Of a stretch of DNA of 58,004 nt, positions 8,200-17,564 are shown one piece after another. A model generated the notes under the pieces. It searched no databases. It was not told the DNA's origin and was given only the letters and a program-made list of their open reading frames with translations. The stretch is from Dehalococcoidia bacterium (GTDB lineage Bacteria > Chloroflexota > Dehalococcoidia > Lucifugimonadales > UBA3495): positions 589 to 58,592 of the forward strand of contig JAGWBI010000017.1 of assembly GCA_021295965.1 (NCBI GenBank), in the 5' to 3' direction. The number at the start of each line of letters is the position of its first letter. The stretch's first letter is position 1. Both the position numbers and the translations under genes were made by a program.

Positions 8200-9644
8200 C
8201 CGCATCCAGCAACCCCGATGAAATCGTCTTCCTGTCCGCCGAGGCGACTTCGGCGGCCATCCGCGCCGGGGAGTTCACGGCCACTGACGCGGTGAACGCC
8301 TACCTGCGGCGGATTGACGCCATTGACGGCGAGATCAAGTCCTATATCACGGTGTCCCGTGAAGAGGCGTTGGGAGCCGCCGCCGACGCCGACGAGGCCA
8401 TGCGTCGTGGCGATGCGGAGGCGCTGGGTGGCGCGCTGTTCGGCGTGCCCGTCGCTGTCAAGGACCAGTTCAACACCGACGGGATCCTCACCAGCAACGG
8501 GTCGCGAGCCTACGCTGACAACGTACCCGCTGCGGACGCGACGGTGGTGGCGCGGTTGAAGGCAGCCGGCGCCATCCTCTTGGGCAAACTGAACCTTAGC
8601 GAACTGGCGATGGGCGGCACCGCCGATCCGCCCTACGGCACGCCGCAGAACCCGTGGCGACGGGAGCACACGCCCGGGGAATCCAGCAGCGGGTCCGGCG
8701 CAGCCCTGGCCGCCCATCTGTGCGCCGCCTCGGTGGGCGAAGACACCGGCGGCAGCGGACGCGGCCCGGCCTCCTACTGCAACGCCGTCGGATTGCGCCC
8801 CACCTTCACCCGCATCAGCCGGCACGGTATCACGCCGATGTGCTGGTTCATGGACGCCGCCTCGCCCATGACCAAAACGGTGCAGGACTGCGCGCTGGTG
8901 CTGGGAGCAGTGGCCGGATACGACCCGTTGGACCCGACGACCAGCCGCCGGCCGGTCCCGGATTACTACGGAATGCTGATGGGCGATCCGCCTACGGCGG
9001 ACGGGATGCGCGTCGGGCGAATGACCGAGTTATGCAATTCGCCGGATATGCACGCCGACGTGCGACGAGCTACCGACGCGGCTTTGGAAACCCTGGCCGG
9101 GCTGGGCGCTGAGGTGATAGACGTATCGCTGCCGTTGACGGAAATCGCCGGGGCGATCTTCGTGGGCATCGCAGACACCGAGGGCGCCGGGGCGCGTGAC
9201 GGGTTGATGCGGCGTGCGCCGGAGTCGCTGGACCGGGCATCGCGCACCCGATTGCAGTCCGCCGCGCTGGTTCCGGCCAAGGTGCAGAACCGGGCGATGA
9301 AAGCCAGGGTGCTCCTGAGGCGCCAGTTTGAGGAAGCGTTTGGGCAGGTGGATGTGCTGGTCTCACCCACTGCGCCCTATCCCGCGCCGCGACACGACGC
9401 GCTGACCGCGCCATTCGAGTCGGCGGACGACGTGCGCCAGCGGTTCTTTTTCCGCCGTTCCTACACCGGCTGCTATCCGCTGGCGGGCATGCCGGCGGTG
9501 TCCATACCAGGCGGGTTCACTGAAGACGGATTGCCCATCGGGTTGCAGTTGGGAGGCGGCCCGTTTGCGGAGGCAACGATCCTGCGTGCCGCGTATGCCT
9601 ACCAGGAAGCAACGGACTGGCACACCCGGAGGGCGCCGGTGTAA
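8196..9644 (+). CDS. Amidase signature family amidase (GatA/AtzE-like)
   Basis: Hydrolase of C-N amide bonds with the Ser-cisSer-Lys triad. Lys89 lies in VAVKDQF, the cis-Ser is around residues 164-165 in GESSSGSG, and the nucleophile is Ser187 in GEDTGGSGRGP. Length (482) is typical. The start overlaps the upstream MNT gene by four bases. The GatC/AtzG-like gene upstream suggests a two-subunit amidase rather than a true tRNA amidotransferase, since no GatB is present. The substrate is unknown. Confidence 0.9.
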   Translation: MTASSNPDEIVFLSAEATSAAIRAGEFTATDAVNAYLRRIDAIDGEIKSYITVSREEALGAAADADEAMRRGDAEALGGALFGVPVAVKDQFNTDGILTSNGSRAYADNVPAADATVVARLKAAGAILLGKLNLSELAMGGTADPPYGTPQNPWRREHTPGESSSGSGAALAAHLCAASVGEDTGGSGRGPASYCNAVGLRPTFTRISRHGITPMCWFMDAASPMTKTVQDCALVLGAVAGYDPLDPTTSRRPVPDYYGMLMGDPPTADGMRVGRMTELCNSPDMHADVRRATDAALETLAGLGAEVIDVSLPLTEIAGAIFVGIADTEGAGARDGLMRRAPESLDRASRTRLQSAALVPAKVQNRAMKARVLLRRQFEEAFGQVDVLVSPTAPYPAPRHDALTAPFESADDVRQRFFFRRSYTGCYPLAGMPAVSIPGGFTEDGLPIGLQLGGGPFAEATILRAAYAYQEATDWHTRRAPV

Positions 9645-9724
9645 GAAGGATCTCCGCTGTTGTGGAGACCTATGGCGCGTATGAACTGAAGTGATGAATG
9701 AATAGCCGGCTGAGAGGTGAAAGC

Positions 9725-10573
9725 ATGAGTTTGGAAGGCAAAGTTGCGTTGATCACGGGAGCCGGCGGAATGCGCGGCGTGGGGCGGGCCACGGCCCTCA
9801 AACTGGCGTCGTTGGGCGCGGACGTGGCGATTACCGATGTGCGGCGCGCTGCCGAAGACCTGCCGCCGCAAGAGGTTCGCGCCGAGTGGCAGTCCATCGA
9901 CAGCGTGGCCGAGGAGGTCCGCAACCTGGGCCGGCAGGCCCTTCCCATCTACGCCGACCTGTCCAACAGCGATGATATCGAGGGCCTGGTCGCCGAGACC
10001 GTGAACCACTACGGCCGCCTGGACATCATGGTGAACAACGCCCGGGCCATCATCGGACGGGACAAGGTCCCAGTCACCGAGTTGGACGAGGACGTCTGGC
10101 AACATTTCCTCGCCATCAATACCACTGCTGTGTTCCTATGCACCAAGCACGCCGGCCGGGAGATGGTGCGGCTGGGCAACGGCGGTCGGGTGGTCAACAT
10201 CGCCAGCAACGCCGGCAAGCAGGCCAGCGCCGATGGGGCCGCCTACTCCGCCAGCAAGTTCGCCGTTATCGGCCTCACCCAGGCTTCGGCCATGGACCTG
10301 GCGCCTCACGGCATAACGGTCAACGCCGTCTGTCCCGGCCCCATCAACACCGACCGGATGAGCTACTGGGAGCGCGACCAGGCCGCCCAACGTGGCATGA
10401 CCCAAGAGGAGTTCCGGGCGCAGGTGGTGGCCTCTTCAGCGGACCGGACTCCGCTGGGACGCATCGCCGAGCCGCAGGACGTGGCCAACCTGGTGGCGTT
10501 CCTGGCTGGCCCGGACTCAAGCCTGATTACCGGCCAGTCCTACAACGTGAACGGCGGCATTCTATTCCACTGA
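9725..10573 (+). CDS. SDR family NAD(P)-dependent oxidoreductase
   Basis: Classical short-chain dehydrogenase, 282 residues, Rossmann fold. The cofactor loop is TGAGGMRGVG, followed by NNARA (the NNAG-type stabilising motif) and the catalytic YSASK with an upstream Ser. AVCPGPINTDRM after the active site is also typical. The cofactor loop has two extra residues relative to the classical TGxxxGxG. An upstream in-frame ATG exists at 9698, but GAGAGGTGA sits just before the ATG at 9725. The substrate cannot be inferred; similar proteins act on hydroxyacyl or cyclic alcohols. Confidence 0.9.
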   Translation: MSLEGKVALITGAGGMRGVGRATALKLASLGADVAITDVRRAAEDLPPQEVRAEWQSIDSVAEEVRNLGRQALPIYADLSNSDDIEGLVAETVNHYGRLDIMVNNARAIIGRDKVPVTELDEDVWQHFLAINTTAVFLCTKHAGREMVRLGNGGRVVNIASNAGKQASADGAAYSASKFAVIGLTQASAMDLAPHGITVNAVCPGPINTDRMSYWERDQAAQRGMTQEEFRAQVVASSADRTPLGRIAEPQDVANLVAFLAGPDSSLITGQSYNVNGGILFH

Positions 10574-10622
10574 ACGGCGCCGGTAGGCTAGCTCTCCGCT
10601 CCCGTTGCCGGAGGCGACGACG

Positions 10623-11420
10623 ATGAACTACGACAACCCGTTTCCGGGGATGAATCCCTATTTGGAGCAGTCGCGGGTTTGGCCGGACGTGCATAACGAC
10701 TTGATTGCTCAATTGCGATCCAGCCTGGGGCCACAACTCCCGCCGCAGTACCGCATCGCGATTGACCAGCGGTTTGAGATCGACGTTGCTTTTCCAGTTG
10801 ACGATGCGGATTCGAGGAACATTGTCCCTGACCTGTCGCTAACTACGAGACGCGCAAACGTTGGCGGAGTTTTAGTCGATGAGCCGTCGGCGCCTGCCGG
10901 CGGCCTTCTGGTGGCGACTCCAGCCCCGGTACGGGTCACTTATCTCGAGGTACGGCAGGCTCCCACCGACCGCGTGGTTACAGTGGTAGAAGTTCTGTCC
11001 CCCACCAACAAGACGCCGGGCAGCGGAAGAACGGACTATTTGAGCAAACGGGAGGATATTCTCGCCTCGGACGTTAATCTGGTGGAAATTGACTTGCTGC
11101 GAGGAGGCGAGCCGATGCCCTTGACCACGCCGGTTCCATATTGCCATTACCGGATTCTGGTCAGCATGGGGTGGCGGCGTCCCAAGTCTTACCTGTTTCC
11201 TTTCATGGTTCACGATCCTATCCCCAAGTTCCCGCTGCCGTTGCTGCAAGGAGTCCCGGCACCCGAAGCAGACTTGGGCCCGTTGCTGGCGTCAATGCAC
11301 CATACAGCTCGCTACAATATGGCCGTCAACTATGACCGCCCACCGCCCAGGCCGGCGCTGGATGCTGAAACCCTGCAATGGGTGGAAGCGCGGGTAGCGC
11401 CGTTCCGCGAACCGGCATAA
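10623..11420 (+). CDS. DUF4058 family protein
   Basis: Protein of 265 residues with the characteristic DUF4058 opening NPFPGMNPYLEQSRVWPDVH, a central VTVVEVLSPTNKTPGSGR with acidic and Lys residues, and LVEIDLLRGGEPMP. The VEVLSPxNK and VEIDLLRGG blocks resemble the D/E-x-K core of nuclease-like folds, but no activity is established for the family. GGAGG eight bases before the ATG at 10623 decides the start over a TTG at 10605. It lies alone between the SDR and LLM genes. Confidence 0.85.
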   Translation: MNYDNPFPGMNPYLEQSRVWPDVHNDLIAQLRSSLGPQLPPQYRIAIDQRFEIDVAFPVDDADSRNIVPDLSLTTRRANVGGVLVDEPSAPAGGLLVATPAPVRVTYLEVRQAPTDRVVTVVEVLSPTNKTPGSGRTDYLSKREDILASDVNLVEIDLLRGGEPMPLTTPVPYCHYRILVSMGWRRPKSYLFPFMVHDPIPKFPLPLLQGVPAPEADLGPLLASMHHTARYNMAVNYDRPPPRPALDAETLQWVEARVAPFREPA

Positions 11421-11459
11421 TCCCAACATGACGAGCGCACAAAGCGAGGTTTTCTTCAA

Positions 11460-12419
11460 ATGCAGTACGGAATCACCCTGCCCGGGCGCGGCCCGCTGTC
11501 CACCCCCGACAACCTGGCTACCATTGCCCAAAAGGCCGAGTCCCTGGGCTTCGACTCCATCGCCCTCGGCGACCACATCCTGGTGCCGAAGAACATCGAC
11601 TCCGACTACCCTTACACCGAAACCGGCGAATTCCCCGGTTCGGCCTCGGGCCAGGCCATGGAGCAGATCACCGCGTTGGCCTACATGGCCGGCTGCACCC
11701 AGAAAATCCGTCTGGCGACCTCAGTCCTCATCGTGCCGCACCGGAACCCGCTGGTGGCGGCCAAGGCGCTGGCCACGCTGGACGTGCTGTCCGGCGGTCG
11801 CCTCATCGTCGGCGTCGGCGTCGGCTGGTGCCGCGAGGAGTTTGACGCGGTCGGATGCGAGCCATTCGACGAGCGCGGCCCGGTCACCGATGAATACATC
11901 CGCGCTTTCAAGGAACTCTGGACGTCTGATGACCCCAAGTTCGAGGGCAAGTACGTCAGCTTCTCGGACATCTGGTTCCTGCCCAAGCCGGTGCAGAAAC
12001 CGCACCCGCCCTTCTGGGTAGGCGGCGAGAGCCGGCCGGCCATCCGCCGCGCCGCCACGCTGTGCGACGGCTGGTATCCCATCGGCAACAATCCTGCTTT
12101 CCCGGTGGGAACGCCCGAAGCGTTGCAGTCCAGCATGGGCCGCCTGCGCAGCACCGCCGAACGCGCCGGCCGAAACCCGGATGAAATCCAGATCATCTAC
12201 CGCTCCCACGACTACCGAATCACCGGCGCCGACACCAGTGCTGACCGGACCAAGTTCACCGGCAGCGGAGAGCAGATCGCCGGCGACATCCGCCAGTACG
12301 AGGAAATGGGCGTCAGCTATCTGGTGCTGGACATCGCCCGTCTCAGCGCCGACGGCAACTTGGAGGAAACCCTGGGGCATCTGGAAGACTTCACCACCCA
12401 GGTGGCGGCGCGAGTGTAA
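11460..12419 (+). CDS. LLM class F420-dependent oxidoreductase
   Basis: TIM-barrel luciferase-like oxidoreductase of 319 residues, probably using F420 or FMN. Family blocks visible: MQYGITLPGRGPLS, FDSIALGDHILVP, LATSVLIVPHRNPL, LSGGRLIVGVGVGWCREEF and PFWVGGESRPAIRRAA. The second LLM gene at 14776 shares the architecture, so two paralogues lie within 4 kb. No F420 biosynthesis gene is in the window, so cofactor use is inferred from the subfamily. Likely reactions are hydride transfer to an alpha,beta-unsaturated or carbonyl substrate. Confidence 0.88.
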   Translation: MQYGITLPGRGPLSTPDNLATIAQKAESLGFDSIALGDHILVPKNIDSDYPYTETGEFPGSASGQAMEQITALAYMAGCTQKIRLATSVLIVPHRNPLVAAKALATLDVLSGGRLIVGVGVGWCREEFDAVGCEPFDERGPVTDEYIRAFKELWTSDDPKFEGKYVSFSDIWFLPKPVQKPHPPFWVGGESRPAIRRAATLCDGWYPIGNNPAFPVGTPEALQSSMGRLRSTAERAGRNPDEIQIIYRSHDYRITGADTSADRTKFTGSGEQIAGDIRQYEEMGVSYLVLDIARLSADGNLEETLGHLEDFTTQVAARV

Positions 12420-12430
12420 CCGCTTCACGA

Positions 12431-13486
12431 ATGGGCTTCACCCTTTCCGAATCAAATGCCGTAGCCTATCTGGCCGGCTGCGGACTCATCACTCCAGCGG
12501 TAGCCAGAACCGCGACCGCACAGTCTCTCGGCGGCGGCGTCTCCAACGTGGTGGTCCGGGTGGACGCGCGTGGGGAACCCGGCGGGTTGGTCTTGAAGCA
12601 GTCGCTGCCCCGGCTCCGCGTGGAACAGGAGTGGCTGGCCGACCGGGAACGGATTTACCACGAGGCGGCCAGTTTGCAATACCTGGCAAAGGTCTTGCCG
12701 GCGTCCGCGCTCCCCAAAGTGGTCCTCGAAGACCGTCCCAATTACCTGTTTGTCATGAGTTCCGCGCCTCCCGAAGGCGTGAACTGGAAGGATGCTTTGC
12801 TTGCCGGCAACGTGGACCCCGCCGTGGCCGTGCAGGTCGGCGCTTTGCTGGGCCGGATACATCGACATTCTTCCGTGACCGACGACCGGATACCGGAGGG
12901 ATTGGAGCAATTTGCCGACCAGCACTGTTTCGTTCAGCTTCGCATTGACCCCTACCACCGGGCCACCGCCGCCGTCCATCCTGATCTTGCCAACGACATC
13001 GAAATCGAAGCCCAACGGATGCTCAACCGGCGTCTCGCGTTGGTGCACGGTGATTACAGCCCAAAAAACGTAATCGTGGTTGGGTCAGGCGCCGCTGCTG
13101 AGGCGTTCCTGCTGGATTTCGAGGTGGCGCATCTGGGGAATCCCGTGTTTGACTTGGCTTTCATGCTGAACCATCTCACGCTGAAGGCGATCCACCAGCC
13201 CCGGCTGGCCGGCGAATACAACGCTGCGGCCCGCTCTTTCTGGTCGGCCTACCTGGACAATGCCGGCGCATTCGCTGCCGATCCCGCCCGGTTTGAGCGC
13301 GAAACGGTCCGTCAACTGGGGGCACTGCTGCTGGCGCGCATCGACGGCAAGTCTCCCGCAGAATACATAACTGGCGACCATCAGAAACAACAAGCCCGAA
13401 ACTTGGCAAAAGGCATCCTGTCCGGCGCGACGGCCTATCTGCATCAACTGCATGACGCGCTGATGACTCTGGCCCCGGCAAAGTAG
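12431..13486 (+). CDS. APH-type phosphotransferase
   Basis: Kinase of the aminoglycoside phosphotransferase/methylthioribose kinase fold, 351 residues. An N-terminal SLGGGVSNVVVRV loop acts as the ATP-binding glycine loop, GLVLKQ supplies the Lys, LVHGDYSPKNVIV is the Brenner motif with catalytic Asp and Asn, and LLDFEVAHLGNPVFDLAF carries the metal-binding Asp. Resistance is not implied; environmental members phosphorylate small metabolites such as methylthioribose or choline. It begins 12 bases after the LLM gene with no clear ribosome site, so it probably follows that gene in one transcript. Confidence 0.82.
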   Translation: MGFTLSESNAVAYLAGCGLITPAVARTATAQSLGGGVSNVVVRVDARGEPGGLVLKQSLPRLRVEQEWLADRERIYHEAASLQYLAKVLPASALPKVVLEDRPNYLFVMSSAPPEGVNWKDALLAGNVDPAVAVQVGALLGRIHRHSSVTDDRIPEGLEQFADQHCFVQLRIDPYHRATAAVHPDLANDIEIEAQRMLNRRLALVHGDYSPKNVIVVGSGAAAEAFLLDFEVAHLGNPVFDLAFMLNHLTLKAIHQPRLAGEYNAAARSFWSAYLDNAGAFAADPARFERETVRQLGALLLARIDGKSPAEYITGDHQKQQARNLAKGILSGATAYLHQLHDALMTLAPAK

Positions 13487-13553
13487 TACACTTTCCCGGC
13501 GGGCTTCCGGCCAGTGGTCGGCCGCCCAGTTCCCGAGCAGAGGAGAAGAGAAC

Positions 13554-14027
13554 GTGCCCCAAGAATTGAACGCGGGATTGGACGGAGCCGGTCTCCGAGT
13601 CGCTGTCGTCGCGGCCCGTTTCAACCACGTTGTTACCAAGAACCTGATGGAAGGCGCCGTTTCCACCCTGACCCAGTACGGCGTCCGGGACGGAGACATC
13701 GCCACCGCTTGGGTGCCCGGTTCTTTCGAGCTGCCGGTGGTGGCCAAGACGCTGGCGTCATCCGGCAGGTACGACGCCGTGATTTGCCTGGGAGCGGTGA
13801 TTCGCGGTGAGACCAGCCACTACGACATGGTCTGCAATCAGGCTGCTTCCGGGATCGCCGCAGTCAGCCGCGAAACCGGTATCCCTACCATGTTCGGCGT
13901 CCTCACTACTGAGAACATGGACCAGGCCATCAACCGGTCCGGCGGCAAGGTCGGCAACCTGGGCGCGGACTGTGCGGTCGGCGCCATTGAGTGCGCCCGG
14001 CTGCTCCAGGCAGTCAATACCGCCTGA
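13554..14027 (+). CDS. ribH: 6,7-dimethyl-8-ribityllumazine synthase
   Basis: Penultimate riboflavin enzyme, condensing 5-amino-6-ribitylaminouracil with dihydroxybutanone phosphate; family members assemble into pentamers or 60-mer shells. Diagnostic blocks are AARFNHVVTKNLMEGA, WVPGSFELP, CLGAVIRGETSHYDMV (catalytic His) and FGVLTTENMDQA. The start is GTG at 13554 with AGAGGAGAAG upstream. The 157 residues are standard. No other rib gene is adjacent and I see no FMN riboswitch in the short upstream gap. Confidence 0.96.
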   Translation: MPQELNAGLDGAGLRVAVVAARFNHVVTKNLMEGAVSTLTQYGVRDGDIATAWVPGSFELPVVAKTLASSGRYDAVICLGAVIRGETSHYDMVCNQAASGIAAVSRETGIPTMFGVLTTENMDQAINRSGGKVGNLGADCAVGAIECARLLQAVNTA

Positions 14028-14048
14028 CGCGCGCCATAGGGAGGCGGG

Positions 14049-14738
14049 ATGCGGACTACGGTTGAATTCAATCCCAGCTATTCGCTGCTCACCATCGATC
14101 TCGACGCCGGGGAATCCATCAAGGCGGAACCCGGGGCCATGGTGGCCCAGCAGGGCGTGGACATGAGGACGGGCATGGGCGGCGGCGGCGGTTTGTTCGG
14201 CGGCATCCGCCGGATGATGGGAGGCGAGTCCTTTTTCGTGAACACATTCACCGCCGAACGATCCGGCGGATGGGTGAGCCTGGCTCCGCCGGCCCCGGGA
14301 GACATCGGAGAGTTCGATCTGATGCCGGGAACCAATCTGTTCATCCAATCCAGTTCCTTCCTGGCCAGCACCGGCAATATTCAGCTTGATTCCCAATTCC
14401 AGGGGTTCCGAGGCTTTTTCAGCGGTGAAAGCCTGTTTTTCCTCCGGGCTTATGCCGAGAGGGGAGCGGGCACCGTTTATTACAACTCCTTCGGCGCGAT
14501 CAAAGAGGTCCCGGTGGCGCCGGGCGAGGACTTGGTGGTCGATACCGGCCACCTGGTCGCGTTCAGTGACGATGTCGATTATTCCATCGGGAAGGTGGGC
14601 GGCATTCGTTCCCTGATCGGCGGCGGCGAGGGACTGGTGATGAGGTTTCGCGGCAACGGTCACGTGTGGGTGCAGACCCGCAACCTGGCGGCGTTGGCGG
14701 AAAAGCTAACGCCCTTCCTGCCCCAACGGGGGCAATAG
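14049..14738 (+). CDS. TIGR00266/AIM24 family protein
   Basis: A 229-residue protein of the AIM24 (TIGR00266) beta-helix family, function unknown. It has the glycine-rich GMGGGGGLFGGIRRMMGGES segment and GAGTVYYNSFGAI. AGGGAGG precedes the ATG, and the gene lies 21 bases after ribH, so the two may be co-transcribed. No membrane segment or signal peptide is visible. Confidence 0.88.
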   Translation: MRTTVEFNPSYSLLTIDLDAGESIKAEPGAMVAQQGVDMRTGMGGGGGLFGGIRRMMGGESFFVNTFTAERSGGWVSLAPPAPGDIGEFDLMPGTNLFIQSSSFLASTGNIQLDSQFQGFRGFFSGESLFFLRAYAERGAGTVYYNSFGAIKEVPVAPGEDLVVDTGHLVAFSDDVDYSIGKVGGIRSLIGGGEGLVMRFRGNGHVWVQTRNLAALAEKLTPFLPQRGQ

Positions 14739-14775
14739 CCCTAGATTCCTGACACGTCGGCAGAGGAGCAACTTG

Positions 14776-15690
14776 ATGGAGTTCGGTGTTACTGTCCCCA
14801 ACAACTGGGGCCTTGAGGATCCTCAGGCCGTCATCGGATTCGGCCCGTTGGCCGAGGAACTGGGCTACGACTCCGTGTGGACCATGGACCACCTGTTCAA
14901 CAACGGGTACATCCGGGAGCGGCTGGACGACAAACCCTACTATCACCCCATGGCCACGTTGTCCCACATCTCGGCGCTGACGTCGAGGGTCAGGCTGGGC
15001 ACGTCCGTCCTGGTGCTGCCCTATCACAACCCGGTGGAGTTGGCGAAGTATGCCGCCTCTCTGGATCAGATGTCCGGCGGCCGAGTCGTGCTGGGCGTCG
15101 GCGTCGGCGCCATGACGCCGGAGTTTGAAGCCCTGGGCATTCCGATGAACCAGCGCGGTTCCCTCACCAACGAGTCCATGGACATGATGCGGGAGCTGTG
15201 GTCCAACGAAGACCCGCGATTCAACAGTGACCGTTGGCAATTCAGCGACCTGAAGTTCTCTCCCAAGCCGCTGCAAACGGCGGAAGGCTCTCCACACGTC
15301 CCCCTTTGGGTCGGCGGCAGCAGCCCCGGTGCGTTGCGCCGCGCCGCTCGCCGGGGCGACGGCTGGCATCCATCCGGCGTGAACGCCGAGGAGTTCGCCA
15401 TCGGCCGGCAGCGGGTGCGGGAGCTGGCCGAATCGGCGGGACGCAACGCTGACGACCTGGTGATGTCCGCCCGCGTAGAGGTGGAAGCCCACGGCGGGCC
15501 GTCCAGCCAGCGCGCCGCCGACCGCTCCCGGTTGCCAGGCGATGATCCGGCCGGCATGATCGCCGGGATTGCGGCCTATCGCGACGCCGGAGTCCAGCAC
15601 ATCGTGTTGGCGCTCAATACGGGAGACGCGGGTCGCCTGCGGGAGCTGATGCAGGTAATCGCCGAGGATGTCATTCCCCAACTACGCTGA
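14776..15690 (+). CDS. LLM class F420-dependent oxidoreductase, second copy
   Basis: Luciferase-like TIM-barrel oxidoreductase of 304 residues. It shows MEFGVTVPNNWGLE, DSVWTMDHLFNN, LGTSVLVLPYHNPVELAKY, LGVGVGAMTPEFEALG and PLWVGGSSPGALRRAARRG. AGAGGAGCA precedes; ATG at 14776 is preferred over the overlapping TTG at 14773. It is clearly related to the gene at 11460 but divergent throughout, so not a recent duplicate. Likely a flavin- or F420-dependent hydride transfer enzyme of unknown substrate. Confidence 0.88.
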   Translation: MEFGVTVPNNWGLEDPQAVIGFGPLAEELGYDSVWTMDHLFNNGYIRERLDDKPYYHPMATLSHISALTSRVRLGTSVLVLPYHNPVELAKYAASLDQMSGGRVVLGVGVGAMTPEFEALGIPMNQRGSLTNESMDMMRELWSNEDPRFNSDRWQFSDLKFSPKPLQTAEGSPHVPLWVGGSSPGALRRAARRGDGWHPSGVNAEEFAIGRQRVRELAESAGRNADDLVMSARVEVEAHGGPSSQRAADRSRLPGDDPAGMIAGIAAYRDAGVQHIVLALNTGDAGRLRELMQVIAEDVIPQLR

Positions 15691-15696
15691 GGGTCC

Positions 15697-17079
15697 CTAG
15701 CCACCCGAGGCATTGTCCCGGCCCAGTTGGTCCAAGTCTTCCAAAAGGGACGACATCGTGTCCGGGTTGGCTTCCTCCAGTCGTGGCCCGTAGTAATACC
15801 GCTCGAAACCGGTGACGATGCGACCTACCGGCGGATCGGGCAGCGTTTCCCGCACGTCCCGCCGGTGTTCCTGCGGAGTTTGCCAGCGGCGGCGGGGGAA
15901 ACCCACCGCGCTGGCCACTTCCAGCATCCGGTGATACACCTCGCGAGGCGTGACCGGAGGAGGCCGGCGGCGTCGCAGGTTCGACGCCCAATTGGCCCAG
16001 CCGGCCAGGGTATCGGAAACATCCTGCCCCGCTCCCTCCCAGCTGAAGATGGATTCCCGCATTTCCCCCTCGGCATAGTTGCCGCCCACCAGCCGGCGGC
16101 GGCGGAACATGCGGAACAGGACCCAAGCCGCAAGCGACAAGGCCGCCAGGAAGGCCAGCCACTTGATGACCGTCAATATCACGCTGGGCGGTCCGTCCCC
16201 CTCGACATCGCGCAGGCTTTCGTGAAACTCCTCGATTTGGAGACGCGCCAACTCCAGCCCGCTCAGATCGCCACCGCCAAACAGACCGGACACCCAGTTG
16301 CCGATGGCAACCAATCCGGCCGCCAGCAGGCCCAGCAGCAGCAGGACGGGCCGCAAAGTCCAGAGGCCCAAAAAGGCGACGCCGCGCACCAACGCCCGCG
16401 CCGCGTCGTCCAAACCACCGATCCCCAAGGCTCCCAGGATCACGGCCAGCAGCAGCACTCCAAACACGCTGAGGATGATGGCCGCCAACCAACCCCGGTT
16501 CATGCGGCCGGCGCCTCCTTCCGCGGCGAACCGGCTCATGGCCAATCCCGCCAATCCGACGGCGAAAAACACCAACAGCACGGGCAAGCGCACGATATCG
16601 ACGGGCATCAGGGCGTCAGCGACCACCACCACGATCACGACGACCACTCCCCGCACGAAGGCGCTCCGCACAACATCCAGCGTAACATCATCCCGAGCTA
16701 TGGCGGTGCCCCGCCACCAGAGCAGCAGCATGAAAATACCGGTCACCGCCAATGCCGCCACCGTGCGAAGGTCGCCGGACAATATCTGGCCGATGGGGAA
16801 CCACCCGGCGCCCATGCTGACGCCGGCCAGACCCAGGACCGAAACGGCGCTCAACACCAGTCCGATGACGCCCCGGAGGTTCAGGGAAAAGCGGATTGTC
16901 TGCACGTACCAGGACAGCAGGAACGACCAGCCCATGGCCAGTACCACGATGCCCAGCGGAATGGCCGCGTCGGGCAACCTGATGACGTTGGCCACCAGAC
17001 GGCAGCCCAGATAGAGCGCAAAACCCTCCAGGAAGAGGGCGATGCAGGTGATCAGAGCGCCGCGGGCGAAGCTACCCAT
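15697..17079 (-). CDS. DUF4129-containing multi-pass membrane protein
   Basis: Integral membrane protein of 460 residues. About eight to ten hydrophobic segments occupy the first 330 residues (for example LVLSAVSVLGLAGVSMGAGW and VVVVIVVVVADALM). A soluble C-terminal part contains TPREVYHRMLEVASAVGF and FERYYYGP, characteristic of DUF4129. DUF4129 proteins usually sit with MoxR ATPase, DUF58 and transglutaminase genes and are thought to act in envelope protein assembly or processing. Here DUF58 is upstream in the same direction, with a HEPN gene pair between. No MoxR or transglutaminase gene is in the window near it. Confidence 0.8.
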   Translation of the reverse strand: MGSFARGALITCIALFLEGFALYLGCRLVANVIRLPDAAIPLGIVVLAMGWSFLLSWYVQTIRFSLNLRGVIGLVLSAVSVLGLAGVSMGAGWFPIGQILSGDLRTVAALAVTGIFMLLLWWRGTAIARDDVTLDVVRSAFVRGVVVVIVVVVADALMPVDIVRLPVLLVFFAVGLAGLAMSRFAAEGGAGRMNRGWLAAIILSVFGVLLLAVILGALGIGGLDDAARALVRGVAFLGLWTLRPVLLLLGLLAAGLVAIGNWVSGLFGGGDLSGLELARLQIEEFHESLRDVEGDGPPSVILTVIKWLAFLAALSLAAWVLFRMFRRRRLVGGNYAEGEMRESIFSWEGAGQDVSDTLAGWANWASNLRRRRPPPVTPREVYHRMLEVASAVGFPRRRWQTPQEHRRDVRETLPDPPVGRIVTGFERYYYGPRLEEANPDTMSSLLEDLDQLGRDNASGG

Positions 17080-17090
17080 AATTGTTCAGG

Positions 17091-17564
17091 TCAGTTGTTC
17101 CGGGCGGGCAGCAAAACATAGACGGCGAAAGCGCGGCGGTCTCTGGGGAGAGCTTGCTGGAAGCGGCAGATGGCGTCCTCCGCCAAATCAATTAGCTGTA
17201 TTACATCGGCGTTGATGAAGGATACATCGGGGTCATAATCAGCGCAGTGGCGGTTCTGTTGCATTTCGACGAATACGCGGGCGAAGTACTGAATTTCGCC
17301 GGGGAATACGGAGACGTTCCGATGCTCGCAACGTTGCCGGGCGAAGCCATGCTGCAAGGCCCGATAGGTTTGATTCCATGCCGGCCGGCTGCGGTCGGCG
17401 CCGGGACCGCCAACCAGCATATCGGCGCAGCAGAGGGCCAAGCAATGGAACAGGGCGTAGTAGGCGGTGCTGACGATGCGGCGCAGGTCGGATTGCCTGG
17501 GCCGGCCTCGCGCGCTCATTGACGCCATCGCCCGGGCCGTGGCGATGAAGTCAAACGGATTCAT
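17091..17564 (-). CDS. HEPN domain protein (putative toxin of a two-gene module)
   Basis: A 157-residue helical protein with the HEPN-like IVSTAYYALFHCLALCCAD helix after RGRPRQSDLRR. The start at 17564 (MNPFDFIATARAMA) overlaps the stop region of the upstream gene; the longer open frame to 17690 overlaps that gene in another frame and is rejected. Candidate catalytic Arg/His residues occur around QRCEHRN but the exact R-x4-6-H motif is not clear. Pairing and overlap with the 124-residue gene upstream suggest a toxin-antitoxin-like unit placed inside the DUF58/DUF4129 operon. Confidence 0.62.
   Translation of the reverse strand: MNPFDFIATARAMASMSARGRPRQSDLRRIVSTAYYALFHCLALCCADMLVGGPGADRSRPAWNQTYRALQHGFARQRCEHRNVSVFPGEIQYFARVFVEMQQNRHCADYDPDVSFINADVIQLIDLAEDAICRFQQALPRDRRAFAVYVLLPARNN

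Noticed and set aside
12431..13486. Antibiotic resistance kinase
   Set aside because: APH fold alone does not imply resistance; no mobile context or close similarity to a known resistance enzyme is evident.
13487..13553. FMN riboswitch before ribH
   Set aside because: Only 67 bases are available and no conserved RFN-like elements are visible.
15727..17121. Plus-strand reading frame of 464 codons opposite the DUF4129 gene
   Set aside because: His/Gln/Pro-rich antisense translation of a membrane protein; no ribosome site or family features.
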